From an uncultured Bacteroidota bacterium (GTDB lineage: Bacteria; Bacteroidota; Bacteroidia; AKYH767-A; JABDAW01): a stretch of 64,000 bases of DNA. This document shows positions 1-8,605 of the stretch, piece after piece. The notes beneath the pieces were generated by a model. The model was not told the DNA's origin. It saw only the letters and a list, made by a program, of their open reading frames with translations, and did not search any database. Both the position numbers and the translations under genes were made by a program. The stretch is from assembly GCA_903844645.1 (NCBI GenBank), contig CAIMUP010000141.1, forward strand, positions 1 to 64,000. The letters run 5' to 3'. Numbering within the stretch: the stretch's first letter is position 1; each line of letters begins with the position of its first letter.

Positions 1-547
1 TGTTAAGTAAAAATGTAAAGTATGATCTAAATTCTTTCTCATCCATTTTGGCAATAATTTCATTGTGCCTATTATTATTAGTTTTTGCCATCTTTTCAAG
101 AAACACAGGAGCAAACAATATTGATTTATAGTCATCATAATTTTCAGGTGCAAAGGCAGATTTTTCATATCTAGTAAAGAGTTTATAAAAACTTTCAAAA
201 TCCCTTATCATGAGTCCATCATAATACTCTATCAATTTATTTTGTGCAATTTTATTGGATATTGTTTTAATACGTACTATTGCATAAAATATTAAAAGCA
301 GGAATAATAAGAGAGCCCAATTATTAGGACTTAAACCAAAGGGTACTGTAAAAATTCTCATGAAAGAGAATCTTAAAGATATTACATCAAACTTTAAAAG
401 GTACAGAATAAATAATAGTATTGCCCCAATTAAAAGGGGCTCCCGTTCATATAATTTTAATTTTATAATATTCCTTTCATCAGAGGGATAAAAAGCAAAA
501 ACCGCTATTAAAATACTGACAACCGTAAACCAATCACTTATATTCAT
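1..547 (-). CDS. Partial membrane protein, C-terminus off the left edge
   Basis: This gene is missing from the ORF track because it runs off the window. Its ATG is at 547 on the minus strand, and 182 codons are open to the edge without a stop. The protein begins MNISDWFTVVSILIAVFAF, a first hydrophobic segment. Further membrane segments lie near residues 38-50 (LLIGAILLFILYLL) and 75-92 (NWALLLFLLLIFYAIV). A charged, probably cytoplasmic helical region follows. It starts 25 bp after the stop of the upstream T9SS protein and may share its transcript. I recognise no family. Confidence 0.7.
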   Translation of the reverse strand, partial: MNISDWFTVVSILIAVFAFYPSDERNIIKLKLYEREPLLIGAILLFILYLLKFDVISLRFSFMRIFTVPFGLSPNNWALLLFLLLIFYAIVRIKTISNKIAQNKLIEYYDGLMIRDFESFYKLFTRYEKSAFAPENYDDYKSILFAPVFLEKMAKTNNNRHNEIIAKMDEKEFRSYFTFLLN

Positions 548-572
548 TTAAGGATAATGTAAATCGAAAGAA

Positions 573-2249
573 TTATTTTTGCAAAACAAACCTTCCATGA
601 ACCACTTCTTTACCATTGTTTATTTGATAATAATAAACTCCATTGTTCCATTTTGAAACATCTATTTTATTATCAAGAGAAGAGACCGTTTCGTTATAAA
701 AATCTCTACCCAAAGCATCAAAAATCACTAATTTTTCGTTTATGGTATTAGATGATAAGTGAATATTTATTACTGAATTAGAAGGGTTTGGATAAACAAC
801 TATTCCGTTATTATATGGGTTGATTTCATTTATTCCTGTGAAACTATTTAGCTTGGCAATAAACATATCCGTAAGAGCAATATTTGTAAGTGTGTTAGAA
901 CCAAAAGTTATTGAAGGGCTATCAAAAAATCCAACAACATATAAGTTTCCATGTATGTCATACGAAACAGAATTTGCCTGATCATTTCCTGTACTACCAA
1001 CGCTCTTTGACCAATCAAGGTTACCGTTTGCATCATATTGCGCCATTAAAACATCACTATTTGGATAATATTGATTTGTTAAGCTGGTTGAATCAAAAGA
1101 AATATGATAGCAAGTAAAATATCCTACTAAGCATGTATTCCCTGCCGCATCAGTACTACTTGATGTTGCATAAGCATTACCTATACCTCCACCTTTTTTT
1201 GCCCAAATCGCATTTCCTGCGGTATTAAATTTAAAAAGAAAGGTTGTGGCATCACCAACAAATTGGCTGGTTAATGTTACAGCATCAAATCTAATTGATG
1301 TATTTGCAAAATATCCAGCCAAATAAATATTGCCTCCTGCATCAGTAGTAACAGAATTTGCTATACAACTTGTGTTTGAGCTTGGTACAACTGCACTTTT
1401 TGCCCAAGCCACATTGCCTTGCCCATCATACTTGACAAGAAATACATCAACACCACCATTTCCATTTGTTAATGTAGTCGAACCAAAAGTAATCGCAGGA
1501 CTGCCATAATATCCAGATAAAAATATATTTCCAGCAGCATCAGATTTAATTGTTGTTGCTCTATCTGGATAGACTCCCCCTGCACTTTTTGCCCAAACTA
1601 CGTTTCCACTTGCATCATATTTTGCAATGAATATATCTTCTAAGTGGCCTCCAGCATTTATTAAATTAGTTGAGCCAAAAGTAAGTGTATCACTGGAAAA
1701 AGATCCAGCTAAATAAACATTACCAGTTGGGTCTGTGGTAACGCAGTAAGCAATAACATAATTGGTACCTCTACCACCTGCACTTTTAGCCCAAAGTACA
1801 TTTCCTGATGGGTCATATTTAGCAAGAAATAAATCATGAGAACCTATACTATTTAAGACTGTTGATCCAAATGTTATTGTTGATGAGAAATAACCTGCTA
1901 CATATATATTCCCAGAATGATCAAAAGTTATAGAATATGCAATTGCCTCGACTCCTTGTCCTTGAGGACTTTTAGCCCAAATAGCGTTACCTAAAGCGTC
2001 ATATTTTACTATAAATATTTTATTAGCACCTAAAGATCCATTAGTTAAAGTAATTGTGCCGAAAGTAATTGAGTTGCTTCTGAAATATCCAGCAACATAT
2101 ACGTTACCAGCAGCATCTGATGTAACAGAATTTGCATAATCATATTGATTTCCACCTGCACTATGTGCCCATGCCCAGTTAGGTGATTGTGCATAAATTT
2201 GAAAAGTAAATAGCAGCATTGCTGCGAGGAATGTAATTTTTGTTTTCAT
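573..2249 (-). CDS. Secreted SBBP-type beta-propeller protein with T9SS type A sorting domain
   Basis: The 558-residue protein has a signal peptide (MKTKITFLAAMLLFTFQIYAQ). About eight repeats of roughly 60 residues follow, each with the pattern GNVYVAGYF, a TFG..LTN segment and a WAKSAGG segment, which is the SBBP/beta-propeller repeat. The last ~80 residues contain VVYPNPSNSVINIHL and end in a beta-rich tail (GRFVLQK), the usual type A C-terminal signal for the type IX secretion system. It should be exported and cell-surface anchored or released; the ligand is unknown. A TAATTTTG promoter lies just upstream. Confidence 0.9.
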   Translation of the reverse strand: MKTKITFLAAMLLFTFQIYAQSPNWAWAHSAGGNQYDYANSVTSDAAGNVYVAGYFRSNSITFGTITLTNGSLGANKIFIVKYDALGNAIWAKSPQGQGVEAIAYSITFDHSGNIYVAGYFSSTITFGSTVLNSIGSHDLFLAKYDPSGNVLWAKSAGGRGTNYVIAYCVTTDPTGNVYLAGSFSSDTLTFGSTNLINAGGHLEDIFIAKYDASGNVVWAKSAGGVYPDRATTIKSDAAGNIFLSGYYGSPAITFGSTTLTNGNGGVDVFLVKYDGQGNVAWAKSAVVPSSNTSCIANSVTTDAGGNIYLAGYFANTSIRFDAVTLTSQFVGDATTFLFKFNTAGNAIWAKKGGGIGNAYATSSSTDAAGNTCLVGYFTCYHISFDSTSLTNQYYPNSDVLMAQYDANGNLDWSKSVGSTGNDQANSVSYDIHGNLYVVGFFDSPSITFGSNTLTNIALTDMFIAKLNSFTGINEINPYNNGIVVYPNPSNSVINIHLSSNTINEKLVIFDALGRDFYNETVSSLDNKIDVSKWNNGVYYYQINNGKEVVHGRFVLQK

Positions 2250-2266
2250 ATTTTTATAGTTTATTA

Positions 2267-2281
2267 TTAAGGCGCAAAATT
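2267..2281 (-). promoter_or_regulatory. TAnnTTTG promoter of the SBBP/T9SS gene
   Basis: Read on the minus strand, ACTAATTTTGCGCC lies about 25 bp before the ATG at 2249. TAATTTTG matches the Bacteroidota sigma-A -7 element TAnnTTTG. Confidence 0.6.
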
Positions 2282-2303
2282 AGTATAAAAACTTATAACA
2301 AAA

Positions 2304-2336
2304 CAAAAAGCCCAACACTTCGTGTCGGGCTTCTTT
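2304..2336 (-). terminator. Intrinsic terminator after the DUF3800 gene
   Basis: AAGCCC and ACAC pair with GTGT and GGGCTT around a TTCG-containing loop. The minus strand ends in a T-run, so it should terminate the DUF3800 gene. The flanking A and T runs on both sides mean it could also work in the other direction. Confidence 0.8.
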
Positions 2337-2352
2337 TCCTCTTTTTATCTAC

Positions 2353-3249
2353 TTATTTATGGGACTTGCATATCAAGCAATCACAAGGTTGGTTAGCAAA
2401 ATGTCTCACACCGACAGCATGACCATCTTTTCCGTCAGCCATTTTAAAAATATTTTCAAACAGATATGATTCTCTTTTTTCAACATAACGACGTAAAGCA
2501 AACGAACATAAATCCGCCATCTGAACCATATTTACAGAAGCCGAATCAACAAAAAATGGAACTTCAATAATGTTCTTTATAGTCGTCCATTTTGTTCCTT
2601 TATCATGAAAATGACTCATCAGTTTTGTTAATCTTGTTGCCATAGTTGGGTTATTATCATGGACTAAGATACCACACTTATCATCTTTAGTTGTCTTGGA
2701 ATAAATTTTAAGATATTGTTCAAAGCGACTTATAAGTTGTGTAAATGCTTCCTCTTCAATATTTTGATCAGAAAACTTTTGACGAAAGGAAACTTTATCA
2801 ATGCAATCTGCGAATAGTCGTACATCTTTCCATTTCCCTAAAGTTTTTGATAAATCAATCAAAACTTGTTTTCGTTCATTATCTGTTAGGTGAATATACT
2901 CTTCAGTTTGCTTATGATTCTTTTTTGTTTGTTGATATTGTTTATGAAGTTTGGGAGTTGATTGTAGTTTGTATAATTCATCACTTCTTAGTTTCTCCAC
3001 AGCCATCCTTCTTTCTTCATAGCTCATCATTTCAAAATCTTTAATTTTATTCTGTTCGATGATAGGACGAGGTATGTATGCTGAATGAATCTCGCTATTC
3101 GCTAATCCATAATTTGCTTTTAGCTTTCTTATTTCACCTTCATAAGTCTTCCATTTTGCAATCGGAATAGCGATACCCGCAAGAACATAATGGCTGGAAG
3201 TACCAGGTAATTCAGGAGTTCCTGATTCGTCAATGTAACATAGAAGCAT
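2353..3249 (-). CDS. DUF3800 domain protein
   Basis: The 298-residue protein opens with MLLCYIDESGTPELPGT, the IDESG motif of DUF3800, an RNase H-like family of unknown role often found in defence or mobile settings. Later parts such as LVHDNNPTMATRLT and VDSASVNMVQMADLCSFALRRY fit the C-terminal half of the family (conserved acidic residue plus Q-ADL-). The C-terminus has a CDCLIC cysteine cluster. A structured RNA candidate lies immediately upstream, as is known for several DUF3800 genes. The gene has its own terminator. Function is not known. Confidence 0.85.
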   Translation of the reverse strand: MLLCYIDESGTPELPGTSSHYVLAGIAIPIAKWKTYEGEIRKLKANYGLANSEIHSAYIPRPIIEQNKIKDFEMMSYEERRMAVEKLRSDELYKLQSTPKLHKQYQQTKKNHKQTEEYIHLTDNERKQVLIDLSKTLGKWKDVRLFADCIDKVSFRQKFSDQNIEEEAFTQLISRFEQYLKIYSKTTKDDKCGILVHDNNPTMATRLTKLMSHFHDKGTKWTTIKNIIEVPFFVDSASVNMVQMADLCSFALRRYVEKRESYLFENIFKMADGKDGHAVGVRHFANQPCDCLICKSHK

Positions 3250-3285
3250 AATTAATTAAAAATATAAATTAGTACAAATAAAAAA

Positions 3286-3342
3286 GCGACTGGTGAAGAA
3301 GATAAATCTTCTCATGAGACGCTAAGCGACTCAACCAGACGC
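3286..3342 (-). ncRNA. Candidate DUF3800-associated structured RNA (three-way junction)
   Basis: On the minus strand an outer stem forms between GCGUCUGGU and ACCAGUCGC, eight pairs around one U.U mismatch. It encloses two hairpins: UGAGUCGC-UUA-GCGUCUCA, again with one U.U mismatch, and GAAGA-UUUA-UCUUC. A U-run follows the outer stem directly, so the element could end transcription or be a free small RNA. It lies 36 bp before the DUF3800 start and begins a few nucleotides after a TAATTTTG promoter. DUF3800-linked RNA motifs have been reported from comparative genomics; I have not checked that this one belongs to any of them. Confidence 0.6.
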
Positions 3343-3346
3343 GGTG

Positions 3347-3354
3347 CAAAATTA
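3347..3354 (-). promoter_or_regulatory. TAATTTTG promoter driving the candidate RNA and DUF3800 gene
   Basis: Minus-strand TAATTTTG matches TAnnTTTG, with a TTG about 18 nt upstream. The predicted start falls within about 3 nt of the outer stem of the RNA. Confidence 0.6.
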
Positions 3355-3412
3355 CAAAAAATATTTGAAATCCAAAAAATATTCTTTTTCTCATTAATAA
3401 TTATACTCATCC

Positions 3413-5791
3413 TTAACTCCCACAAGCCTCACAGCCATCAGGGTCATCAATGCTGCAAGAAATCTGCTCTAAAGCTTTTACTTTATCCAGTTCACTTGGC
3501 TCCACATACTCCACAATCGCAGGCTCGGCTTGCTTCTCCACCGTGAATTTGATGGCATCGGTAGCCGCTTTGGTACGCAGATAATACATGCCCGTTTTCA
3601 AGCCCTTCTTCCAGGCATAAAAGTGCATCGAAGTCAGCTTGCCGAAGTTGGCATCCTGTATAAATAAATTCAGCGACTGGCTCTGGCAGATGAATGCGCC
3701 ACGGTCGGCAGCCATATCAATAATCACTTTTTGTTTAATCTCCCAAACGGTTTTATAAATGTCTTTTATATGCTGCGGAATCTCCGGAATGTCTTGCACA
3801 GAGCCATTTGCAGCGATGATTTTGGTCTTCAGATTATTATTCCAGATACCCAATTTCACAAGGTCAAGAAGCAAATGTTTGTTCACCACAATAAACTCCC
3901 CGCTCAACACACGGCGACTATAAATATTCGATGTATAAGGCTCAAAACATTCGTTATTCCCAAGAATCTGCGAAGTAGAAGCCGTCGGCATCGGAGCCAG
4001 CAGCAAGGAGTTTCGCACACCATGCTTCTTAACTTCCTCCTTCAGCACATCCCATTCCCAACGATCGGTAGGCTTCACATTCCACATGTCGAATTGGAAA
4101 ATACCTTGCGACACAGGCGATCCCTCGAAGGTAGAATAAGGTCCTTCTTTAATAGCAAGATCCTTCGAAGAAGTCATCGCAGCATAATAAATCGTCTCAA
4201 ATATCTCCCGATTCAGCATCCTTGCTTCCTCACTATCGAATGGCAATTTCAACAACATAAAAGTATCCGCCAATCCCTGAACCCCAATGCCAATAGGGCG
4301 ATGACGCATGTTACTATTACGTGCCTCCTCGACAGGATAATAATTTACATCAATAATTTTGTTCAGATTTTTGGTAATCTGATAAGTAATATCAAACAAT
4401 TTCTGATGATCAAACTTGCCATCAATAACAAATCTCGGCAGCGCAACCGAAGCCAGATTACATACCGCAATCTCATCAGCAGAAGTATATTCCACGATCT
4501 CCGTACAAAGATTTGAACTCTTAATAGTCCCCAAATTCTTCTGGTTTGATTTCTCATTGCAAGCATCCTTATAAAGCATGTATGGCGTGCCCGTCTCTAT
4601 CTGACTTTCCATAATCGCAAACCATAATTCCTGTGCCTTAATGGTCTTGCGAGCCTTGCCTTCCGACTCATATTTAGTATAAAGCAATTCGAATTCTGCA
4701 CCATAACAATCAGCCATCCCGGGGCACTCATTCGGACAGAACAATGACCAAGTGCTATCCTCCTCAACCCTCTTCATAAACAAGTCAGGAATCCAAAGCG
4801 CAAAGAACAAATCCCTTGCTCTCAACTCTTCCTTACCATGATTCTTTTTCAATTCCAAAAACTCAAAAATATCAGCATGCCAAGGCTCCAAATATATAGC
4901 AAAAGAACCCTTGCGTTTGCCACCACCCTGATCAACATAACGAGCGGTATCATTGAAGACCTTCAACATAGGAACAATACCATTAGAAGTCCCATTCGTC
5001 CCACGAATATAAGAACCCGTAGCCCGAACATTATGAATACTCAACCCGATTCCACCAGCCGATTGAGAGATCTTGGCACAGTTCTTCAACGTATCATAAA
5101 TACCATCAATGCTATCATTCTTCATCGTCAATAAAAAGCACGATGACAACTGTGGCTTAGGCGTTCCGGCATTAAATAAAGTCGGCGTGGCATGAGTAAA
5201 CCAACGCTCGCTCATCATGTTATAAGTCTCGATGGCAGCATCAATATCCTCCTTATGAATACCGATTGCAACCCGCATCAACATATGCTGCGGACGCTCC
5301 GCCACCTGCCCGTTCATCCTCAACAAATAAGATTTCTCCAAAGTCTTAAATCCAAAATAATCATAACCGAAATCACGGTCATAAATAATGGTACTATCCA
5401 GCAACTCCGCATTCTTTTCGATAATCTCATACACCTCTTCCGAAAGCATCGGAGCCTTCTTTCCAGTCTTTGGATCAATATAAAAATACAAATCCTTCAT
5501 CGTCTCCGAGAATGACTTTTTAGTATTCTTATGAAGATTACTGATAGCGATTCTCGAAGCCAGCAGCGCATAATCAGGATGCTTCGTAGTCAATGAAGCA
5601 GCCACTTCAGCAGCAAGATTATCCAACTCCGAAGTAGAAACCCCATCGAAGATTCCCTCAATGACCTTCTGCGCAACGCTAATAGATTCAACATGTTCAG
5701 GATTCAATCCATAGCAAAGCTTCTGTATCCTCGCAGTCACCTTATCAAACTTTACGGTTTCCTTTTTACCGTCTCTTTTTATTACATACAT
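3413..5791 (-). CDS. nrdA: Ribonucleoside-diphosphate reductase, alpha subunit (class I)
   Basis: The 792-residue catalytic subunit reduces ribonucleotides to deoxyribonucleotides. Residues 1-90 are an ATP-cone ([20 protein letters not shown]), so dATP feedback is likely. The active-site cysteine pair region is visible as LSSCFLL (near residue 218) and SSNLCTEI (near residue 429). The Bacteroidota-typical [19 protein letters not shown] segment lies downstream. The C-terminus DGCEACGS supplies the redox-shuttle cysteine pair. Its partner nrdB lies 5 kb upstream on the same strand, with accessory genes between them. No clear NrdR box was seen before the ATG. Confidence 0.97.
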   Translation of the reverse strand: MYVIKRDGKKETVKFDKVTARIQKLCYGLNPEHVESISVAQKVIEGIFDGVSTSELDNLAAEVAASLTTKHPDYALLASRIAISNLHKNTKKSFSETMKDLYFYIDPKTGKKAPMLSEEVYEIIEKNAELLDSTIIYDRDFGYDYFGFKTLEKSYLLRMNGQVAERPQHMLMRVAIGIHKEDIDAAIETYNMMSERWFTHATPTLFNAGTPKPQLSSCFLLTMKNDSIDGIYDTLKNCAKISQSAGGIGLSIHNVRATGSYIRGTNGTSNGIVPMLKVFNDTARYVDQGGGKRKGSFAIYLEPWHADIFEFLELKKNHGKEELRARDLFFALWIPDLFMKRVEEDSTWSLFCPNECPGMADCYGAEFELLYTKYESEGKARKTIKAQELWFAIMESQIETGTPYMLYKDACNEKSNQKNLGTIKSSNLCTEIVEYTSADEIAVCNLASVALPRFVIDGKFDHQKLFDITYQITKNLNKIIDVNYYPVEEARNSNMRHRPIGIGVQGLADTFMLLKLPFDSEEARMLNREIFETIYYAAMTSSKDLAIKEGPYSTFEGSPVSQGIFQFDMWNVKPTDRWEWDVLKEEVKKHGVRNSLLLAPMPTASTSQILGNNECFEPYTSNIYSRRVLSGEFIVVNKHLLLDLVKLGIWNNNLKTKIIAANGSVQDIPEIPQHIKDIYKTVWEIKQKVIIDMAADRGAFICQSQSLNLFIQDANFGKLTSMHFYAWKKGLKTGMYYLRTKAATDAIKFTVEKQAEPAIVEYVEPSELDKVKALEQISCSIDDPDGCEACGS

Positions 5792-5821
5792 AGTATTTTG
5801 TATTTAGTTTATGTTTTATTT

Positions 5822-6856
5822 TTATAATTTATTATTCTCTTCTATCAACTTTTTCTCCCGTTCAATTTCGGCAATCAATTCCGCTTCTGTCGGGAGGTAA
5901 GGCATATATTTAGTAGCAAAAAGTTGTTTGTTCTCATTCAAAATACTGTATTTTACTACCGTCTCATCCTTTTCGGCACAAAGAATAATCCCAATGGTAG
6001 GGAAGTCATCCTCTTGCTTTTTAAGATCATCAAACATCCGAATATACATATCCATTTGTCCGGTATCCTGATGCGAAAGTTTGGTAGTTTTAATATCAAA
6101 AAGCACAAAACATTTCAAGATGTAATTATAAAAAACAAGGTCAATATAAAAATGACTGGTCTCGGTACTTATCCTAAACTGCCTGCCAACAAAAGAAAAG
6201 CCCTTCCCCAGTTCCAACAAAAACTGTTGTAAGTTCTCTATCAAAGCAGCTTCAATCTCATTTTCCTTAGCATGAATAGGTTCAGGAATATTTAAGAATT
6301 CAAAAATATATGGGTCTTTTATAAAATCCCTTATTGTAGATTTTTCTAATGTTGAACTATCATTTATTGCCTCCTCTTTGTCTCGAGAAGACAACAATCG
6401 TTCAAAATAAAAAGTATTAATATTCCTTTCCAAAACTCTCACACTCCAATTTTGATCTCTGCATTCCTGCAAATAATAAACTCTCGCAATCGGATTTTCA
6501 ACTCTCATTATTAACCTGTTATGGCTCCAACTCAATTCCCTACACAGTGTGTAGGATTTTTGATCATCAGCAAAAGTCAGATAGAACTTCCTGAAATTCT
6601 CAAGATTAGCCACCGAAAAACCCTTACCCAATTCATTCCCTAAAACCTTAGAAAGTTCCTTAATAACGCCTTCTCCATAAGCCGCCCTTTTTGCTCCATG
6701 CTGTTCTTCCTCTACAATTCGTTTTCCAATATTCCAATAAGCATCAACCATAGCAAAATTGACAGCACGAAATGCCTTTTGCCTTGCTGTTTGAAGTATC
6801 AATAATACATCCGCAAACAAAGAAGAAGTTATGGTCGTTTTATTTTCCATTGTCAT
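5822..6856 (-). CDS. YhcG-type (DUF1016) PD-(D/E)XK nuclease-domain protein
   Basis: The 344-residue protein has the DUF1016 N-terminal domain (about 10-150; YWNIGKRIVEEEQHGAKRA and ELSWSHNRLIMRV). A C-terminal PD-(D/E)XK nuclease-like domain follows (about 170-330), with IDLVFYN and FVLFDIKTTKLSHQDTGQ; the usual ELK is DIK here. Family members occur in mobile and defence-associated clusters and often carry specificity or solitary-nuclease roles. The neighbours are MNT/HEPN genes on the same strand. A second in-frame ATG two codons in (MENKTT) could be the true start. Confidence 0.88.
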   Translation of the reverse strand: MTMENKTTITSSLFADVLLILQTARQKAFRAVNFAMVDAYWNIGKRIVEEEQHGAKRAAYGEGVIKELSKVLGNELGKGFSVANLENFRKFYLTFADDQKSYTLCRELSWSHNRLIMRVENPIARVYYLQECRDQNWSVRVLERNINTFYFERLLSSRDKEEAINDSSTLEKSTIRDFIKDPYIFEFLNIPEPIHAKENEIEAALIENLQQFLLELGKGFSFVGRQFRISTETSHFYIDLVFYNYILKCFVLFDIKTTKLSHQDTGQMDMYIRMFDDLKKQEDDFPTIGIILCAEKDETVVKYSILNENKQLFATKYMPYLPTEAELIAEIEREKKLIEENNKL

Positions 6857-6865
6857 TTTCCAATT

Positions 6866-7126
6866 TCATTCTTCCGAACCCCATCCTTTAAATTTAACAT
6901 CATCACTGGCATTTTTATTTTCACCAAGCAAAGCAATTGCCCTTACAGCACTCGAATCTTTTGTAATATCATGTTGCCCGTAATACCATTCCTCGTGAGC
7001 ATTTAATTGCAATGCCACCTCCTCAAAAGAAGAAATATCATTATATCCATCCTCATAGCCCTTCACCACAACCAATGTTTCAGGCGGAAAGGTTTTAAGT
7101 TTATCTATTAATTCTTGAATCGTCAT
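6866..7126 (-). CDS. Small conserved hypothetical protein
   Basis: The 86-residue acidic protein begins MTIQELIDKLKTFPPETLVVV and contains GYEDGYNDISSFEEV. I do not recognise a named family, although this N-terminal pattern occurs in small proteins next to accessory genes. Its ATG sits 2 bp after the stop of a truncated HEPN fragment. It lies 9 bp ahead of the YhcG-type gene, so the two are probably cotranscribed. Confidence 0.65.
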   Translation of the reverse strand: MTIQELIDKLKTFPPETLVVVKGYEDGYNDISSFEEVALQLNAHEEWYYGQHDITKDSSAVRAIALLGENKNASDDVKFKGWGSEE

Positions 7127-7128
7127 TT

Positions 7129-7218
7129 CTAATTAATTAATACATCCCCATTCACATCCTTCATATCCTCATCCGCAGATTTCAACCAATGCTTTATATG
7201 TTCCTCTTTCGTCATCAT
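7129..7218 (-). pseudogene. Truncated HEPN gene fragment (5' end only)
   Basis: Read from 7218, the first 21 codons (MMTKEEHIKHWLKSADEDMK and one more) match the start of the complete HEPN gene at 8596. The sequence then diverges and stops after 29 residues. The DNA of 7156-7218 matches 8534-8596 at 61 of 63 positions by my count. The start overlaps the stop of the nucleotidyltransferase at 7215, as expected for the next member of an alternating NT-HEPN series. Confidence 0.8.
7156..7218. repeat. 63-bp direct repeat, copy 1 (HEPN 5' end)
   Basis: Nearly identical to 8534-8596; the two copies differ at two positions. It marks the recombination or duplication boundary of the MNT/HEPN array. 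Confidence 0.9.
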
Positions 7219-7553
7219 AAGTTTATCACAATCCCATCCCTCAAAATTTCCTTAAACATCGGCTCACTCGCATCAAAATCCTCTATTCTGAAAGGATGCG
7301 GCTCGATATGCAAATCAATAGGTCTCCGCAATTTCATTAACTCCACCTGCGCATCAAAAATATCAGCAACACCCACCATCACCAATGCCACATCAATATC
7401 ACTGTCAGCATGGTTCGTCCCCTTCGCAAAAGACCCGAATAGCACCGCCTGCGAGATAACATACTTCTCACTCGCCGAACGAATATATCGCTCCACTAAT
7501 TCAATTGCGTGTTCTTTATCCATGTTCGCAAAGTTATAATTCTCTTCATCCAT
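7215..7553 (-). CDS. MNT-type nucleotidyltransferase domain protein, module 2
   Basis: The 112-residue protein has the minimal nucleotidyltransferase motif GSFAKGTNHADSDIDVALV, supplying the GS loop and the DxD metal site. C-terminal LMKLRRPIDLHIEPHPFR fits the third strand of the fold. Such enzymes pair with HEPN proteins in type VII toxin-antitoxin systems, where the MNT partner AMPylates the HEPN toxin. Its start lies inside the 3' end of the HEPN gene (7496-7906), so the two are translationally coupled. Confidence 0.9.
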   Translation of the reverse strand: MDEENYNFANMDKEHAIELVERYIRSASEKYVISQAVLFGSFAKGTNHADSDIDVALVMVGVADIFDAQVELMKLRRPIDLHIEPHPFRIEDFDASEPMFKEILRDGIVINL

Positions 7554-7906
7554 TCATCAGTAAATTCAGGCGTACATTTCTTGTAAAAATCCTGTTTATA
7601 ACTGTCATATCTCGTGTTAATATTAAAGGTTGTAATAACATCCAACCAATCCGCATATTCAGCACTCAAATCAATTTCAGCCACCTTCGCCAACCGCAAT
7701 AAATCATGCCACAAAGGAGCATGTTCCCCCGTCGCTGTAGTCACACAAGCCTTCAATAATTTTTCAATAACCAGATGCCCCATAAACAAAGCCCAATTAT
7801 AATCCTTCGTACCATACAAATGATTCATCGTCTCAAAATCCTTATCCGAAGTTTCTATCCAATGTTCCGAAATCTTTTTTATGTCAATACTCTCTTTCAT
7901 TCTCAA
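7496..7906 (-). CDS. HEPN domain protein, module 2
   Basis: The 136-residue helical protein has WALFMGHLVIEKLLKACV and LWHDLLRLAKV, the typical HEPN helix 2 and HDL segment. I see no clear RX4-6H RNase motif, so nuclease activity cannot be assumed. The gene overlaps the MNT partner by 58 bp and begins 1 bp after the stop of the preceding MNT gene. The ATG at 7900 (MKESIDIKKISEHW) is an alternative start. Confidence 0.85.
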   Translation of the reverse strand: MRMKESIDIKKISEHWIETSDKDFETMNHLYGTKDYNWALFMGHLVIEKLLKACVTTATGEHAPLWHDLLRLAKVAEIDLSAEYADWLDVITTFNINTRYDSYKQDFYKKCTPEFTDEWMKRIITLRTWIKNTQLN

Positions 7907-7907
7907 C

Positions 7908-8225
7908 TTAATTCAAATCAATCTCAATCCCCGTCCTCTTAATAGTTTCAGTAAAAGGATCCCCATCCTCAAAGTAAGCGGCGTTGTATGTATGCGGCTC
8001 AATAACATTAAACTTTGTGCAAGCTCTTGATATTTTGTGAATATCAGCAAGAGAACCACCATTAAAATCATCCGACACCAACGCTAAATCAATATCACTC
8101 CATTGATTCGCCTGATTCCTTGCATAAGACCCAAACAAGATAACCTTCTTAAAAGTCACCCCAAGATCATTACATGCCTTGATGTAATCCTTGATATAAT
8201 GCATTAAAGCTTCTTGCGTAAACAT
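7908..8225 (-). CDS. MNT-type nucleotidyltransferase domain protein, module 1
   Basis: The 105-residue protein carries GSYARNQANQWSDIDLALV, the nucleotidyltransferase GS loop and DxD site. C-terminal KFNVIEPHTYNAAYFEDGDPF fits the MNT fold. It overlaps the 3' end of the HEPN gene at 8204-8596 and is the antitoxin-type partner of that gene. It is related to, but clearly diverged from, the module 2 enzyme, so the two modules are not a recent simple duplication. Confidence 0.9.
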   Translation of the reverse strand: MFTQEALMHYIKDYIKACNDLGVTFKKVILFGSYARNQANQWSDIDLALVSDDFNGGSLADIHKISRACTKFNVIEPHTYNAAYFEDGDPFTETIKRTGIEIDLN

Positions 8226-8596
8226 TGGTCAATAAATTTAATTCTGTTAATATATTCCTCCGTTAATTCCTTCGTCGTTTCCATTTCCAAATTCTCAATG
8301 AATTCAGGGTATCTACCCTTCGTTTGATATTTATTCAAATCATTTAAGAAGTCCATATCTTCATTCGTTAAACCAGTATCAATCCCATCCAGCAACCGTG
8401 TGAGATTATGAGTAAAAGGCGCAATATTCTCGACATTATTTTTCACCCACAAAGCCTTACAAACTTTCTCAACATACAAATGCCCAAAGTACAAAGCCTT
8501 CATATAACGCTCCCCCTGAAATAACCATTCAATATCCTTCATATCCTCATCCGCAGATTTCAACCAATGCCTTATATGTTCCTCTTTGGTCATCAT
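8204..8596 (-). CDS. HEPN domain protein, module 1
   Basis: The 130-residue protein shows ALYFGHLYVEKVCKALWV, PFTHNLTRLLD and GRYPEFIENL, the order expected for a HEPN domain of the PF05168 kind. It overlaps the following nucleotidyltransferase by 22 bp, the common arrangement of MNT/HEPN type VII toxin-antitoxin pairs. Its first 63 bp recur as a truncated copy at 7156-7218. The start at 8596 has a second ATG directly after it (MMTKEE). Confidence 0.88.
   Translation of the reverse strand: MMTKEEHIRHWLKSADEDMKDIEWLFQGERYMKALYFGHLYVEKVCKALWVKNNVENIAPFTHNLTRLLDGIDTGLTNEDMDFLNDLNKYQTKGRYPEFIENLEMETTKELTEEYINRIKFIDQCLRKKL
8534..8596. repeat. 63-bp direct repeat, copy 2 (5' end of intact HEPN gene)
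   Basis: Partner of 7156-7218; 61 of 63 positions agree by my count. Confidence 0.9.
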
Positions 8597-8605
8597 AGTT
8601 TGATT

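Noticed and set aside
3731-4516. 261-residue plus-strand ORF
   Set aside because: It is antisense to nrdA, whose frame is unambiguous.
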